DNA from: Roseibium aggregatum IAM 12614
GTDB taxonomy: Bacteria > Pseudomonadota > Alphaproteobacteria > Rhizobiales > Stappiaceae
Length of the DNA: 64,000 nt
Direction: 5' to 3'
Assembly (NCBI RefSeq): GCF_000168975.1
Contig: NZ_AAUW01000010.1
Coordinates: forward strand, 124,001 to 188,000
Shown: positions 29,025-38,688 of the stretch, piece after piece
Numbering within the stretch: the stretch's first letter is position 1
Layout of the letters: every line of letters begins with the position of its first letter
Made by a program: the position numbers and the translations under genes
The notes under the pieces: generated by a model
The model's input: only the letters and a program-made list of their open reading frames with translations
What the model was told of the DNA's origin: nothing
The model's database searches: none

Positions 29025-30026
29025 TTATCCGGCGGCGGCCTGGGAGGCGTCGATCATGTCGCGCAGCTCCCGCGGCAGGTTGAAGGAAATCGTTTCTTCG
29101 GCGGTGCGAACCGTCTCGACCTTGACGTCGAACCGGTCGGCGAAGGCCGCGATGATTTCCTCTACCAGAGTCTCGGGGGCCGATGCACCCGCCGTCAGAC
29201 CCAGCGACGAGATTCCTTCGAAATCCAGCCAGTCAATGTCGGTTGCGCGCTGTATCAGCACTGCCGTCCTGCAGCCGGCCCGTTCCGCAACCTCGCGCAG
29301 GCGCTGGGAGTTTGACGAATTCGGAGCGCCGACAACGATCATCGCATCAACCTTGGGCGCCACATGCTTGACCGCTTCCTGCCGGTTGGTGGTGGCGTAG
29401 CAGATGTCTTCCTTGTGAGGAGCGACAATCTGCGGGAACCTTTCCTGCAACACCGCCACGATGCCGGCCGTGTCGTCCACGGACAAGGTGGTCTGGGTAA
29501 TGTAGGCAAGAGGGCGGTCGGTCTTCGGCGTGAAGGCGCGTGCGTCGTCCTCGGTCTCTATCAGGCTGACGGTGCCTTCCGGCAACTGGCCCATGGTGCC
29601 GATCACTTCGGGATGGCCCGCATGACCGATGAGCAGAATTTCCCGATCCCGCCGGAAGTGGATTTCCGCTTCCTTGTGGACCTTGGAAACCAGCGGGCAG
29701 GTGGCATCAAGATAGAACATCTTGCGGCTCTGGGCATCTTCCGGCACGGATTTCGGCACACCATGCGCCGAGAAGATCACCGGCCTGTCGGTGTGTCCGG
29801 CCGGAATTTCCTCCAGCTCTTCCACGAAGACAGCGCCCATGGCCTTCAGCCCGTCGACGACGAACTTGTTGTGCACGATCTCGTGACGGACGTAGACCGG
29901 GCTGCCATATTTCTCCAGCGCAAGTTCCACGATCTGGATCGCGCGGTCGACGCCGGCGCAAAACCCGCGGGGTGCGCACAGGTGAATGGCAAGCGGTGTT
30001 TTTTCCTGTCTGCTCTCGGTCATCAT
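29025..30026 (-). CDS. ispH: 4-hydroxy-3-methylbut-2-enyl diphosphate reductase
   Basis: IspH (LytB) performs the last step of the MEP isoprenoid pathway with a [4Fe-4S] cluster. 333 residues as drawn, with two consecutive Met at the start. Cluster Cys residues are in [26 protein letters not shown] and [12 protein letters not shown]. The HEIVHN, SAHGV and [13 protein letters not shown] blocks carry substrate-binding His and Glu residues. It is the first gene of the operon with thrB, rnhA and the lipid kinase. Confidence 0.96.
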   Translation of the reverse strand: MMTESRQEKTPLAIHLCAPRGFCAGVDRAIQIVELALEKYGSPVYVRHEIVHNKFVVDGLKAMGAVFVEELEEIPAGHTDRPVIFSAHGVPKSVPEDAQSRKMFYLDATCPLVSKVHKEAEIHFRRDREILLIGHAGHPEVIGTMGQLPEGTVSLIETEDDARAFTPKTDRPLAYITQTTLSVDDTAGIVAVLQERFPQIVAPHKEDICYATTNRQEAVKHVAPKVDAMIVVGAPNSSNSQRLREVAERAGCRTAVLIQRATDIDWLDFEGISSLGLTAGASAPETLVEEIIAAFADRFDVKVETVRTAEETISFNLPRELRDMIDASQAAAG

Positions 30027-30208
30027 GCTCTTTCGAGGAACGTTTCTGCGCGCAATAAGGGCTTGCTGCCCGGCTGTGTCAAGGGATGTGCGGCAAGCTG
30101 AACCAATTCAGCCACAATGAGCTGCTTCAAGGTTTGCGTTTGACAAGCCTCGCCAAGCAATTCTTCACCTGCTATGAAGCTCCGCCGACAAGTGTTGCAT
30201 TTTATGGA

Positions 30209-30799
30209 ATGAAGATGATCAGTGCGATTCACGCCGTCTCCGGCAAGACCCTGAAGACAATTCTGGCCGTGGGCCTGTCCGCCGCGGCTCTGGCGGGGTG
30301 CATGAGTGCCGCCGACGGTGTCGCAGGCAAGGTGATTTCCGGTGGTCAGAAGCCGATCGAGATTTCGCCCGATACCTTTGCACCGCCCGTTCCCTGTCCT
30401 GCGTTGCAGCTTCAATCCAACACCTATCTGATACGCAAATATGTTCGCGGCAAGGATGATGACCCGCAAGGCCTGCTCTATCAGGCGACCGTGAAGGACT
30501 GGGCCAACACCTGCACACAGCAGCCCGACGGCAGCCGCCGCATGAAGCTGGGCCTGTCCGGCGATGTGACGTCCGGCCCTGCCTGGAAGGGTGGTGAAGT
30601 GGTCCTGCCGATCCGGGTCGCGATTGTGCCCGGCGGCAGCGGAGCCAAGCCGATCAGTTCCGAGATCCTGAAAATTCCGGTCACGCTCGGCGCGAATTCC
30701 CCCAGCGAAACCTGGACGCTGATCGAAGAGAAATTCACCATACCGGCAGGTGCGGAAGCCAAGGTGATCTTCGGATTCGACGAAGGGCGCCGCCGGTAA
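30209..30799 (+). CDS. Putative lipoprotein of unknown function
   Basis: 196 residues from the ATG at 30209 (a second ATG two codons later is possible). The N-terminus has a basic start, a hydrophobic segment and the lipobox LAGC, so lipid attachment at the Cys near residue 31 and an envelope location are likely. The body (DTFAPPVPCPALQLQ, QGLLYQATVKDWANTC, SRRMKLGLSGDVTSG) is conserved-looking but belongs to no family I recognise by name. An extension back to 30086 lacks support. It is divergent from ispH and upstream of the gcv promoter region. Confidence 0.6.
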   Translation: MKMISAIHAVSGKTLKTILAVGLSAAALAGCMSAADGVAGKVISGGQKPIEISPDTFAPPVPCPALQLQSNTYLIRKYVRGKDDDPQGLLYQATVKDWANTCTQQPDGSRRMKLGLSGDVTSGPAWKGGEVVLPIRVAIVPGGSGAKPISSEILKIPVTLGANSPSETWTLIEEKFTIPAGAEAKVIFGFDEGRRR

Positions 30800-30949
30800 G
30801 GCAGCATTCGCACGTAATTTGCCGATTTCCGATGCTTGATCTGGTCCTTGCCGGAACGTTTGAAACCGGCGGGCTGCCGCTCGTGCGTGGCCTTTGGGAC
30901 GGTGCCTAAAATTTGCACCGGCAAAATTGCGGGCGCCGCATGTCGCATA

Positions 30950-30978
30950 TTGACAAGACTATGTCTGCCTCGCACAAT
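30950..30978 (+). promoter_or_regulatory. Predicted promoter of the gcv operon
   Basis: TTGACA at 30950-30955, a 17-base spacer, and CACAAT at 30973-30978. A start near 30985 would place the riboswitch aptamers in the leader. The region 30800-30949 before it shows no gene. Confidence 0.55.
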
Positions 30979-31029
30979 CCCGCCCCAATCGGGGTCGTCC
31001 CCCGGTTGGCGTGGTAACACGTCAATGTT

Positions 31030-31232
31030 TATGCGGGAGAGGCCGGGTGAAAGGATCCTGGCGCCGAAGGAGCAACCGCCCCGGAAACTCTCAGGCAGAA
31101 GGACCGCATGAACTGCAACGCTCTGGAAAGCAGTGCTCCGCAACTGGGTTTGCGGACTGCTCACCGAAGGAGTAACCGGAAGGCACCGACGGTGCCGGTC
31201 GGGAAATCTCTCAGGTACTCGGACAGAGGGGG
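31030..31232 (+). ncRNA. Tandem glycine riboswitch
   Basis: Two consecutive glycine aptamers. The first begins at GCGGGAGAGGCCGGG and contains GCGCCGAAGGAGCAA, then GAAACTCTCAGGCAGAAGGACCGC. The second, after a short linker, contains CACCGAAGGAGTAACCGG, an extended P3 hairpin GGCACCGACGGTGCC, and GAAATCTCTCAGGTACTCGGACAGAGGG. The CCGAAGGAG and CTCTCAGG signatures occur twice. It sits 67 bases before gcvT and will activate glycine cleavage when glycine is abundant. No clear terminator separates it from gcvT, so control may be translational. Confidence 0.95.
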
Positions 31233-31298
31233 TGCAGACGGATCAGGACCCGCACGGGCCGATTCGGGACTGCGCAACCCCGAATACGAGGACCGTTC

Positions 31299-32450
31299 AT
31301 GGCGGAAACCGTTGCAGACGAAGATCTGAAACAAACGCCTCTTCACGACCTTCATGTGGAACTGGGTGCACGCATGGTGCCGTTTGCCGGCTATTCCATG
31401 CCCGTGCAGTACAAGGCCGGTATCATGGCCGAGCACCAGCAGACGCGCACGAAGGCCGGCCTTTTCGATGTTTCCCACATGGGCCAGGCCCTGTTGATCG
31501 GTCCCGATCACGAAACGACGGCCCGGGCGCTGGAAGCGCTGACCCCGTCCAATTTCGTCGAACTCGGCCATGGCCGTCAGCGCTACACGGTGCTGCTCAA
31601 CGACGAGGGCGGCATCATCGACGATCTCATGGTCACCCGCCCGCTGTCTGAAGACGAAGACGGCAAGCTGATGCTGGTGGTCAATGCTTCCCGCAAGGAT
31701 GTCGACTACGCACATCTGCGCGAGAGACTGCCTGACAACGTAACCCTTGAAGTGATCGAGGACCGCGCGCTGATTGCGGTTCAGGGTCCGGAGGCTGTTG
31801 CAGCTGTTGCCGCGCACGCACCGCAGGCGGCAGACCTCGGCTTCATGGCCGCAGCACCAATGGAATTTGACGGGATCGACTGTCACGTTGCCCGTGCCGG
31901 CTACACCGGCGAGGACGGCGTCGAGATGTCCGTGCCTGCAGGTGCCGCGGAAGCCATTGCCCGCGCGCTGCTGGCCGATGACAGGGTCGAACCGATCGGC
32001 CTTGGCGCGCGCGACAGCCTGCGTATGGAAGCCGGGCTTTGCCTTTACGGCCACGACATCGATGAGATGACGTCGCCGGTCGAAGGCGCGATCACCTTCT
32101 GCATGCAGAAACGCCGCCGCGAAGAAGGTGGCTTTCCGGGCGCTGAACGCATTCAGGGCGAACTTGAAAACGGACCGGGCCGTATCCGCGTCGGCCTGCG
32201 CCTTGACGGCAAGGCCCCCGCGCGGGAAGGGGCCGAGATCGCTCAGCCCGGCGGGCCGGTGATCGGCATCGTGACATCCGGCGGCTTTGCGCCCACCGTG
32301 GGCGCACCGATTGCCATGGGCTATGTGCCGTCGGAACATTCCGAAATCGGTACGCCCCTTGAATTGATCGTCAGAGGCAAGCGCCTGCCCGCCACCGTTG
32401 CGGACATGCCGTTTGTTCCGAACCGGTATTACCGCAAACCCAAAGCATGA
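31299..32450 (+). CDS. gcvT: Aminomethyltransferase, glycine cleavage T protein
   Basis: GcvT transfers the methylene from aminomethyl-lipoyl-GcvH to tetrahydrofolate. 383 residues. Typical blocks are TPLHDLHVELGARMVPFAGY at the N-terminus, FDVSHMGQ, ARAGYTGEDGVE and ARDSLRMEAGLCLYGHD, the last with the folate-proximal residues. AGGA lies about 8 bases before the ATG. It is the first gene after the glycine riboswitch; gcvH follows 26 bases downstream. Confidence 0.96.
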   Translation: MAETVADEDLKQTPLHDLHVELGARMVPFAGYSMPVQYKAGIMAEHQQTRTKAGLFDVSHMGQALLIGPDHETTARALEALTPSNFVELGHGRQRYTVLLNDEGGIIDDLMVTRPLSEDEDGKLMLVVNASRKDVDYAHLRERLPDNVTLEVIEDRALIAVQGPEAVAAVAAHAPQAADLGFMAAAPMEFDGIDCHVARAGYTGEDGVEMSVPAGAAEAIARALLADDRVEPIGLGARDSLRMEAGLCLYGHDIDEMTSPVEGAITFCMQKRRREEGGFPGAERIQGELENGPGRIRVGLRLDGKAPAREGAEIAQPGGPVIGIVTSGGFAPTVGAPIAMGYVPSEHSEIGTPLELIVRGKRLPATVADMPFVPNRYYRKPKA

Positions 32451-32476
32451 CACTTTCCAGATAACGGACGCACACT

Positions 32477-32848
32477 ATGACCACCTATTATTCCAAAGAC
32501 CACGAGTGGATTGCCGTTGACGGCGACACCGCCACCATTGGCATCACGTCTTACGCGCAGGAACAGCTCGGAGATGTCGTGTATGTGGAGCTGCCGGAAG
32601 CCGGCAAGGCGCTGTCACAGGGCGATGAAGCCGCTGTTGTCGAATCTGTCAAGGCAGCCAGCGAAGTCTACGCGCCGATCGACGGCGAAGTGGTTGAAGC
32701 CAACAATGCACTTGTAGACGAACCGGCCAAAGTCAACGAAGATCCGGAAGGTGCCGCCTGGTTCATCAAGATGACCGTCGGCAATTCGGATCAGCTGTCC
32801 GACCTCATGGACGAGGCAGCCTACAAGGCGTACGTGGAGACGTTGTAA
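32477..32848 (+). CDS. gcvH: Glycine cleavage system H protein
   Basis: 123 residues, normal length for the lipoyl carrier of the system. The lipoylated Lys is residue 59 in [14 protein letters not shown]. The N-terminal [13 protein letters not shown] and the [13 protein letters not shown] block are canonical, and the protein ends with [13 protein letters not shown]. It shuttles the aminomethyl group between the P and T proteins. The OsmC-like gene starts 3 bases after its stop. Confidence 0.97.
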   Translation: MTTYYSKDHEWIAVDGDTATIGITSYAQEQLGDVVYVELPEAGKALSQGDEAAVVESVKAASEVYAPIDGEVVEANNALVDEPAKVNEDPEGAAWFIKMTVGNSDQLSDLMDEAAYKAYVETL

Positions 32849-32851
32849 TTC

Positions 32852-33337
32852 ATGGCAGGGCACTACTACACGGCACAGGTGGAATGGGCATGCGACGGCG
32901 ACTACACCGCAAACGCTTATTCCAGAGGGCATATCTGGCGTTTTGACGGCGGCCTGGAGGTTCCGGCAAGCGCATCGCCCACGGTGGTACCCCTGCCATA
33001 CTCCATTGAAGCCGCCGTCGATCCGGAAGAGGCTTTCGTCGCCGCTATCTCGTCCTGCCACATGATGTCCTTTCTGGATCTGGCCCGCCGGGCGAACTTC
33101 GTTGTCGCCAGCTACAGCGACCGTGCCCAGGGCCAGATGAGCCGTGTGGCGCGGGGCAAGATGGCGATCACGAAAGTGGTTTTGCGGCCAGCAATCACGC
33201 TGGTCGCAAAGGAAAATCCGGACCCGACCTGGCTGACGGATCTGCATGAAAAGGCGCATGACGTCTGTTTCATCGCCAACTCCGTGAATTGCGAGATCGT
33301 TGTGGAGCCCGAACCGCTCCGCCTCGTCGCACCGTGA
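32852..33337 (+). CDS. OsmC/Ohr family protein inside the gcv operon
   Basis: 161 residues. OsmC-family proteins reduce organic or fatty-acid peroxides with two Cys. The first Cys is at about residue 69 in AAISSCHMMSFLDLA and the second at about 149 in SVNCEIVV, the expected positions; SRGHIWRFDGGLEVPASASP is the N-terminal beta-sheet part. It begins 3 bases after gcvH, with no own promoter visible, so it should be induced with glycine cleavage. A link to the lipoyl-dependent system (OsmC and Ohr use dihydrolipoamide as reductant in known cases) is attractive but is inference. Confidence 0.88.
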   Translation: MAGHYYTAQVEWACDGDYTANAYSRGHIWRFDGGLEVPASASPTVVPLPYSIEAAVDPEEAFVAAISSCHMMSFLDLARRANFVVASYSDRAQGQMSRVARGKMAITKVVLRPAITLVAKENPDPTWLTDLHEKAHDVCFIANSVNCEIVVEPEPLRLVAP

Positions 33338-33405
33338 ATGTGCGGGATCGGCCGCACGCTGTCGCGGCCGGTTCCATGCTCTGGATGGTAACCAATACTC
33401 CTCTC

Positions 33406-33512
33406 CGTCCTCCCGGACGGCGCCTCCGCGCCGACCCGGGATCGGGGAGCCCGTATCCGGGAGCTTGCCGGCTCTCCGGTCCGGGGTCGCATTCCCTTCG
33501 CCCGGGATGACG
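33406..33512. repeat. Intergenic palindromic repeat, family 1 copy 2
   Basis: Bounded by CGTCCTCCCGG and CCCGGGATGACG, with internal CGGGATCGGGGAGCCCG and GCCGGCTCTCCGGTCCGGGG able to pair. It is related to the element at 16725-16851. It lies between the OsmC-like gene and gcvPA and so splits the gcv transcript; it may act as a processing or stability element. Confidence 0.75.
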
Positions 33513-33569
33513 AACTGAGAGCGTGGTTGTGCCGGTCCGTTTTTAGATCAAACCCTTGGGAGCTGCCTG

Positions 33570-34916
33570 ATGCGCTACCTGCCTTTGAACGATACCGACC
33601 GCAGCGACATGCTCGCGCGGGTCGGCGTCAAATCCGTCGACGAACTCTTTGCGGATATTCCCGAAGACGTTCGCATGAAAGGTCTGCTCGACCTTCCCAA
33701 ACGTGCCAGCGAAATGGAAGTGGAGCGCAAGCTCACGGCCATGGCCTCCAAAAACACGGCCGCCGGTTCCGTACCGTTCTTCGTAGGGGCCGGTGCCTAC
33801 AAGCACCATGTGCCGGCAACGGTCGATCACCTGATCCAGCGGTCGGAGTTCCTGACCTCCTATACGCCCTATCAGCCGGAAATCACGCAGGGTACGTTGC
33901 AGTACCTGTTCGAGTTCCAGTCCCAGGTCGCGCGGCTGACCGCCATGGATGTTGCCAACGCGTCCATGTATGACGGCTCCACCGGCACCGGTGAAGCCGT
34001 GCTGATGGCGCACCGGGTCACCAAGCGCAACAAGGCCGTGCTTTCCGGCGGTCTGCATCCGCAGTACCGCGAAGTCGTCGAAGGCCTGTCCAACATGGCT
34101 GGCGACCGGGTTGTCAGCCTGCCGGCAGACCCGACGGGCACCGAAGACATCCTGTCCCAGATCGATGACGAGACGTCCTGTGTTGTCGTCCAGTCACCGT
34201 CGTTCTATGGTCAGTTGATCGACCTGAAGCCGATTGCCGAAAAGGCACACCAGCACAAGGCGCTGCTGATCGCGGTCTTTACCGAAGTGGTGTCGCTCGG
34301 CCTGATCGAACCGCCGGGAACACAAGGCGCGGATATCGTGGTTGGTGAAGGTCAGTCCATCGGCAACGGCCTCAATTTCGGCGGGCCGTATGTGGGCCTC
34401 TTCGCCACCCGTCAGCAATATGTCCGCCAGATGCCGGGCCGGCTCTGCGGTGAGACGGTGGACGCGGAAGGCAAGCGTGGTTTCGTGCTGACGCTGTCCA
34501 CCCGCGAGCAGCATATCCGCCGCGACAAGGCAACGTCGAACATCTGCACGAACTCGGGCCTCTGCTGCCTTGCCTTCACCATTCACATGTCGCTGCTTGG
34601 GCAGGCCGGGCTGACCAAGCTCGCCCGCATCAACCACGGCAATGCGGTGAAGCTGAAGAAGCTGCTTGCCGGCGTGCATGGTGTCGAAGTGCTGAACTCT
34701 GTCTATTTCAACGAGTTCACCATTGCCCTGCCGAAAGTGGCGGAAGACGTGGTCGAGCAACTGGCCGAGCGCGGCATTCTCGCTGGCCTGCCGGTTTCAC
34801 GACTGGAGCCGGGCAACAAGGATCTCGCAAACCTGCTGGTCGTCGCATCGACCGAAGTCAACACGGATGAAGACCGCGCGGCCTTTGCGGACGCGCTGAA
34901 GGAGGTGCTGGCATGA
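33570..34916 (+). CDS. gcvPA: Glycine dehydrogenase (decarboxylating) subunit 1
   Basis: 448 residues. The P protein decarboxylates glycine with PLP. Here it is encoded as two subunits, with this one corresponding to the N-terminal half of single-chain GcvP. Typical blocks are [54 protein letters not shown] and [14 protein letters not shown]. It lacks the PLP Lys, which is in gcvPB. GGGAGCTGCCTG precedes the ATG. Its stop overlaps the gcvPB start by 4 bases, and a near-perfect AAGGAGGTG inside its end serves gcvPB. Confidence 0.95.
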   Translation: MRYLPLNDTDRSDMLARVGVKSVDELFADIPEDVRMKGLLDLPKRASEMEVERKLTAMASKNTAAGSVPFFVGAGAYKHHVPATVDHLIQRSEFLTSYTPYQPEITQGTLQYLFEFQSQVARLTAMDVANASMYDGSTGTGEAVLMAHRVTKRNKAVLSGGLHPQYREVVEGLSNMAGDRVVSLPADPTGTEDILSQIDDETSCVVVQSPSFYGQLIDLKPIAEKAHQHKALLIAVFTEVVSLGLIEPPGTQGADIVVGEGQSIGNGLNFGGPYVGLFATRQQYVRQMPGRLCGETVDAEGKRGFVLTLSTREQHIRRDKATSNICTNSGLCCLAFTIHMSLLGQAGLTKLARINHGNAVKLKKLLAGVHGVEVLNSVYFNEFTIALPKVAEDVVEQLAERGILAGLPVSRLEPGNKDLANLLVVASTEVNTDEDRAAFADALKEVLA

Positions 34917-36505
34917 GCATGAACACGCAAGGCCGCCCGACAGCCGCGGGCGACGTCGGGGAGAGCTTCCGCCCGAAGACCTTCACCGGCAACCGGGGTC
35001 TCGACATGGAGGAGCCGCTGATCTTCGAATTCGGCTCTCTGGAAACCACTGGCGTCGACCTGGATGAGGACGAAAGCGCCGAGTTCGAGCTTGGCAGCTT
35101 CAAGCGTACCGCCGAGATCGGCCTGCCGGGTCTCGCCGAACCGGAAGCCATGCGCCATTACGTGCGTCTGTCGCGGAACAACTACGCCATCGACAGCGGC
35201 CTTTACCCGCTCGGCTCGTGCACCATGAAGCACAATCCGCGTCTCAACGAGAAAATGGCCCGCTTGCCGGGCTTCGCAGACATCCACCCGCTGCAGCCAG
35301 TCTCCTCCGTGCCGGGCGCGCTGGAACTGATCGATGCGCTTGCCCACTGGCTGATGGTGTCGACCAACACCTCCGCTGTCGCGATGAGCCCGAAGGCCGG
35401 TGCCCACGGCGAACTGTGCGGCATGATGGCGATCAAGGCGGCCCACACGGCAGCCGGCCGCGATCCGAAGATCGTGCTGGTGCCGGAAAGTGCCCATGGC
35501 ACCAACCCGGCAACGGCAGCCCTCCTAGGCTACAAGGTCGTCAACATCGATGCCAAGGATGACGGCACCGTCGATCTGGAGGCCCTGAAAAAGACCATTG
35601 CCGAACACGAAGGCAACATCGCCGGCATCATGCTGACCAACCCGAACACCTGCGGGCTGTTCGAGCGGGAAGTGAAGCAGATCGCCGATCTGATTCACAA
35701 GGCGGATGCCTATTTCTACTGCGATGGCGCCAACTTCAACGCCATCGTCGGCAAGGCTCGCCCGGGGGATCTCGGCGTCGACGCCATGCACATCAACCTG
35801 CACAAGACCTTCTCGACGCCTCATGGCGGCGGTGGTCCGGGTTCCGGTCCGGTGGTCCTGTCCGAGCGCCTGGCGCCCTTTGCGCCGCTGCCGTTCATCC
35901 GCAAGACGGACAAGGGCCTTGAGCTGGTCGAGACCGAAGCCGCCACCAAGGACAGCGAGCAGCCGTTTGGCCGCATGACTGCCTTCCACGGCCAGATGGG
36001 CATGTACGTGCGGGCCCTGTCCTACATGATGAGCCATGGCTCCGACGGTTTGCGGCAGGCGTCTGAAGATGCGGTCTTGAACGCGAACTATGTCCGCGTC
36101 GGCCTGCAGGACCTGATGAGCCTGCCCTTCGGCGAGCGTCCGTGCATGCACGAAGTGCTGTTCGACGACAGCTTCCTGAAGGACACTGGTGTCACCACGC
36201 TCGACTTCGCCAAGGCGATGATCGACGAGGGCTATCACCCGATGACCATGTACTTCCCGCTGGTGGTCCATGGTGCGATGCTGATCGAGCCGACGGAATC
36301 GGAAAGCCGGGCCGCGCTTGACCTCTTCATCGCCACCATGCGTGATCTGGTGATGAGTGCAAAACGCGGTGAAACGGAACGCTTCTCCGGCGCGCCGTAT
36401 CTCGCTCCGCGCCGCCGTCTGGACGAAACGGGCGCCGCCCGCAAGCCGGTCCTGAAGTGGACCGAGCCTGCTCCGGCCGAAGTGACCCCGGCCGCCGCGG
36501 AGTAA
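34913..36505 (+). CDS. gcvPB: Glycine dehydrogenase (decarboxylating) subunit 2
   Basis: 530 residues, the C-terminal half of the P protein. The PLP Lys is in [19 protein letters not shown] (LHKT). Other conserved blocks are [34 protein letters not shown] and [11 protein letters not shown]. The C-terminus extends beyond usual subunit-2 proteins with an Ala/Pro-rich tail ([15 protein letters not shown]). Coupled to gcvPA by ATGA overlap. A strong terminator follows. Confidence 0.95.
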   Translation: MSMNTQGRPTAAGDVGESFRPKTFTGNRGLDMEEPLIFEFGSLETTGVDLDEDESAEFELGSFKRTAEIGLPGLAEPEAMRHYVRLSRNNYAIDSGLYPLGSCTMKHNPRLNEKMARLPGFADIHPLQPVSSVPGALELIDALAHWLMVSTNTSAVAMSPKAGAHGELCGMMAIKAAHTAAGRDPKIVLVPESAHGTNPATAALLGYKVVNIDAKDDGTVDLEALKKTIAEHEGNIAGIMLTNPNTCGLFEREVKQIADLIHKADAYFYCDGANFNAIVGKARPGDLGVDAMHINLHKTFSTPHGGGGPGSGPVVLSERLAPFAPLPFIRKTDKGLELVETEAATKDSEQPFGRMTAFHGQMGMYVRALSYMMSHGSDGLRQASEDAVLNANYVRVGLQDLMSLPFGERPCMHEVLFDDSFLKDTGVTTLDFAKAMIDEGYHPMTMYFPLVVHGAMLIEPTESESRAALDLFIATMRDLVMSAKRGETERFSGAPYLAPRRRLDETGAARKPVLKWTEPAPAEVTPAAAE

Positions 36506-36531
36506 CGCTTCGCACGATCCGCAAGAGTTTG

Positions 36532-36562
36532 AAAACCCCGGCCTCGGCCGGGGTTTTTGTTT
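36532..36562 (+). terminator. Terminator of the gcv operon
   Basis: CCCCGGC-CTCG-GCCGGGG stem with A4 on the left and TTTTTGTTTTT on the right, 26 bases after the gcvPB stop. A classic rho-independent terminator. Confidence 0.92.
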
Positions 36563-36740
36563 TTCGAACCGTCGGTGCGTCATCCCGGCTCGCCGTCTGC
36601 TTGACTGCGATAGCAAAGACTGGATTTTCGCGTCGCTTCTTGCAAAGACACGGCTGCGGTTTGTCCCTTCACCTGGAAGTGTCCGGCGCTTTTGCCAAAT
36701 GCACTAGCGCCATATTCGCATTCGACAACTCAAAACCATG

Positions 36741-36767
36741 TTGACAATATTAATGTCAAAATGACAT
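36741..36767. promoter_or_regulatory. Overlapping palindromes, likely MarR operator
   Basis: TTGACA-N7-TGTCAA (36741-36746 and 36754-36759) overlaps the perfect palindrome ATGTCA-AAA-TGACAT (36753-36767). The first arm also matches a -35 hexamer. The pair sits 24-50 bases before the MarR gene start, the expected place for an autoregulatory operator. Confidence 0.65.
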
Positions 36768-36790
36768 AAAAATTGTCAAATGAGGTGCCC

Positions 36791-37258
36791 ATGAAGAAGT
36801 CCGTCGAGCTTTACGAAATCATTCGCCTGATACGTCCCGTACACCGCCGGCTCGCACGGGCGGTGGAGGCCAAGCTGGAGGGAACCGGCGTGACCGTGGG
36901 TATGCGAGCGGTCATGGAAGTGCTGGAGGAGGCCGGGCCGATGGCGGTACCCGAGACCGGCCGGGCGTTGTTTCTTGCCCGCCAGCAGATCCAGCTCCTG
37001 ATGAACGCCCTGGAAGAGCAGGGGCTGGTTGAACGCAGGGCCAATCCGGCGCACAAGCGATCACCGCTATTTGCGCTCACCGAAGCGGGGCACGACCGGT
37101 TTGGCGAAATCCGGTCGCGGGAGACCGACGAGATCGAAAAGGTCTGCGAGCTCTTCTCGGACGACGATCTGTGCTCCACGCAGCGGGTGCTGTGTACCAT
37201 GCTTGATCATTTTGCCGCTTTCGAGGACGACCCGGACCAGCCCATGGGGCTGGAATAA
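36791..37258 (+). CDS. MarR family transcriptional regulator
   Basis: 155 residues from the ATG at 36791 with GAGG 5-6 bases upstream; a TTG at 36773 would add six residues. The winged-helix core is MRAVMEVLEEAGPMAVPETGRAL, with LARQQIQLLMNALEEQGLVERR as recognition helix and RSPLFALTEAG as wing; each matches MarR. The isochorismatase-like gene follows 21 bases downstream, so this regulator probably controls an operon with it through the palindromes upstream. The ligand is unknown. Confidence 0.85.
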   Translation: MKKSVELYEIIRLIRPVHRRLARAVEAKLEGTGVTVGMRAVMEVLEEAGPMAVPETGRALFLARQQIQLLMNALEEQGLVERRANPAHKRSPLFALTEAGHDRFGEIRSRETDEIEKVCELFSDDDLCSTQRVLCTMLDHFAAFEDDPDQPMGLE

Positions 37259-37279
37259 CTTGAAAACAGGAGAGGTCAC

Positions 37280-37924
37280 ATGACCGGTATCTGGATTGCA
37301 GTCGGGCTCTGCGCTGCGAGCGGGCTTGCCTATATCGTTTATTGCCTGAAGCGTCTGGGGACGCCGACAAAGGGCAAGAGGATCGACAGGGCAATGCGGC
37401 CGGTCACCGCCCTTGTGGTGATTGACGTGCAGGAGGATTTCACCCGCAACACCGGCAAACATGCCTTCGATCCAGGCGAGAGAGAGGCGGCACTGGCTGA
37501 AATCAACCGGCAGGTGGAAGCGCATCGGGTGGCGGGGCATCAGGTGGTTTTCATCAAGAACGTCTTCCGGGACTGGCCGGTGATCGCTGCGATGAAGATG
37601 GCCGCGGACGGCATCGGCACACCCGGTCGCGACGGGCTGAAACTCGACCGGACGCTTGATGTAGGCAACGCCGCCGTCTTCGAAAAATCGATCGGGGACA
37701 GCTTCTCCAGTCCGCAATTTGAAGCCTGGCTGGAAGAAAAACGCGTCGGCAAGCTGGTTCTGGTCGGTCTTGATGCCTGCCACTGCGTGCAGTTGACCGC
37801 AAAGGGAGCCCTGGCCCGGGGCTATGAAGTTGAAATCAGGGATCCGGCGACCCTGACCACGCGGCCGGACAAGTGGGCGGAGCTGAAAGGCGAGTTGAGC
37901 CATCTTGGAGCCGCCTTCGCCTGA
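37280..37924 (+). CDS. Membrane-anchored isochorismatase-like cysteine hydrolase
   Basis: 214 residues. Catalytic residues of the family are present: Asp in VVIDVQEDF, Lys in VFEKSIGDSF and Cys in LVGLDACHCVQLTAKGA. The N-terminus adds a hydrophobic helix (about 3-22) followed by KRLGTPTKGKRID, so the enzyme is likely tethered to the inner membrane, which is unusual for this soluble family. The substrate is unknown; related enzymes act on nicotinamide, isochorismate or ureido compounds. It is co-transcribed with the MarR regulator. Confidence 0.82.
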   Translation: MTGIWIAVGLCAASGLAYIVYCLKRLGTPTKGKRIDRAMRPVTALVVIDVQEDFTRNTGKHAFDPGEREAALAEINRQVEAHRVAGHQVVFIKNVFRDWPVIAAMKMAADGIGTPGRDGLKLDRTLDVGNAAVFEKSIGDSFSSPQFEAWLEEKRVGKLVLVGLDACHCVQLTAKGALARGYEVEIRDPATLTTRPDKWAELKGELSHLGAAFA

Positions 37925-37966
37925 TGCGGGCGCAGCCGGGTTTGGCTTCGGCTGCGCCGCAAGCTC

Positions 37967-38671
37967 CTATTGTGCGGCCTGGAGTGCCTGCTCCCGGCTG
38001 CGCAGATCAAGCAGATGGGACATCCAGCTGCCGCGCTTTTGCAAAAAGGCGGTCAGGAGCGCGGGATAGTCCTCCGAGACGGCTTTCCGGACAGAAGGTC
38101 TTGCCGCGAGGCTGTCACGCCACGCCGTGACCCGGTCGAGGGCGTCAAAAGTTCCAAGGTCTGCAAAACCGTCAAAGACATCGAAATAGCGGAACACAGG
38201 CGCAAAAGCTGCGTCGACCAGCGAAAAGGAGGACCCGGCAAAGAAGGGGCCAGCCGGATCAAGGGCGTTTTCCAGATGTCGGAACTTTGCGCGCAAGGCT
38301 TCGCCGGCAGCATAAAAGCCGGTGTCGTCCCTGGCGTTGTAGAGCGTGCCGATGCCGTTCAGGATCTGCGAGGCAAATTCGATATAGGCCCGGTGCCGGG
38401 CGCGTTCCACCGGGTCTGCCGGGTGCAATCGGCTCCCCTCGGTCTCGTCCAGGAACTCGACGATCGGAGCGGATTCGAAGAGATAGCGGTCGCCGTCCAG
38501 TTTCAGCAGTGGCACCTTGCCAAGCGGGGAAGCCGTGCGGAACCAGTCCGGTTTGTCGGCAAGGTCGATCATGACCCGGTCAAACGGCACATTCTTTTCA
38601 TCAAGGACAATCGCTGCGCGCTGCACGTAAGGGCAAAGCGCGTGGCTGATCAGGGTAAGCTTGTCTGGCAT
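37967..38671 (-). CDS. Glutathione S-transferase family protein
   Basis: 234 residues. The thioredoxin-like N-terminal domain has LISHALCPYVQRAAIVLDEK, where the CPYV motif gives an active-site Cys (omega- or beta-like class). PLGKVPLL carries the cis-Pro, and FESAPIVEFLDE the Glu-Ser glutathione contacts. The C-terminal helical domain starts near residue 90. It is divergent from a MarR gene, with three copies of a 12-bp palindrome between them, so it is likely regulated by that MarR. The substrate is unknown. Confidence 0.9.
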   Translation of the reverse strand: MPDKLTLISHALCPYVQRAAIVLDEKNVPFDRVMIDLADKPDWFRTASPLGKVPLLKLDGDRYLFESAPIVEFLDETEGSRLHPADPVERARHRAYIEFASQILNGIGTLYNARDDTGFYAAGEALRAKFRHLENALDPAGPFFAGSSFSLVDAAFAPVFRYFDVFDGFADLGTFDALDRVTAWRDSLAARPSVRKAVSEDYPALLTAFLQKRGSWMSHLLDLRSREQALQAAQ

Positions 38672-38688
38672 CTGAAAACTCCTTTTTC

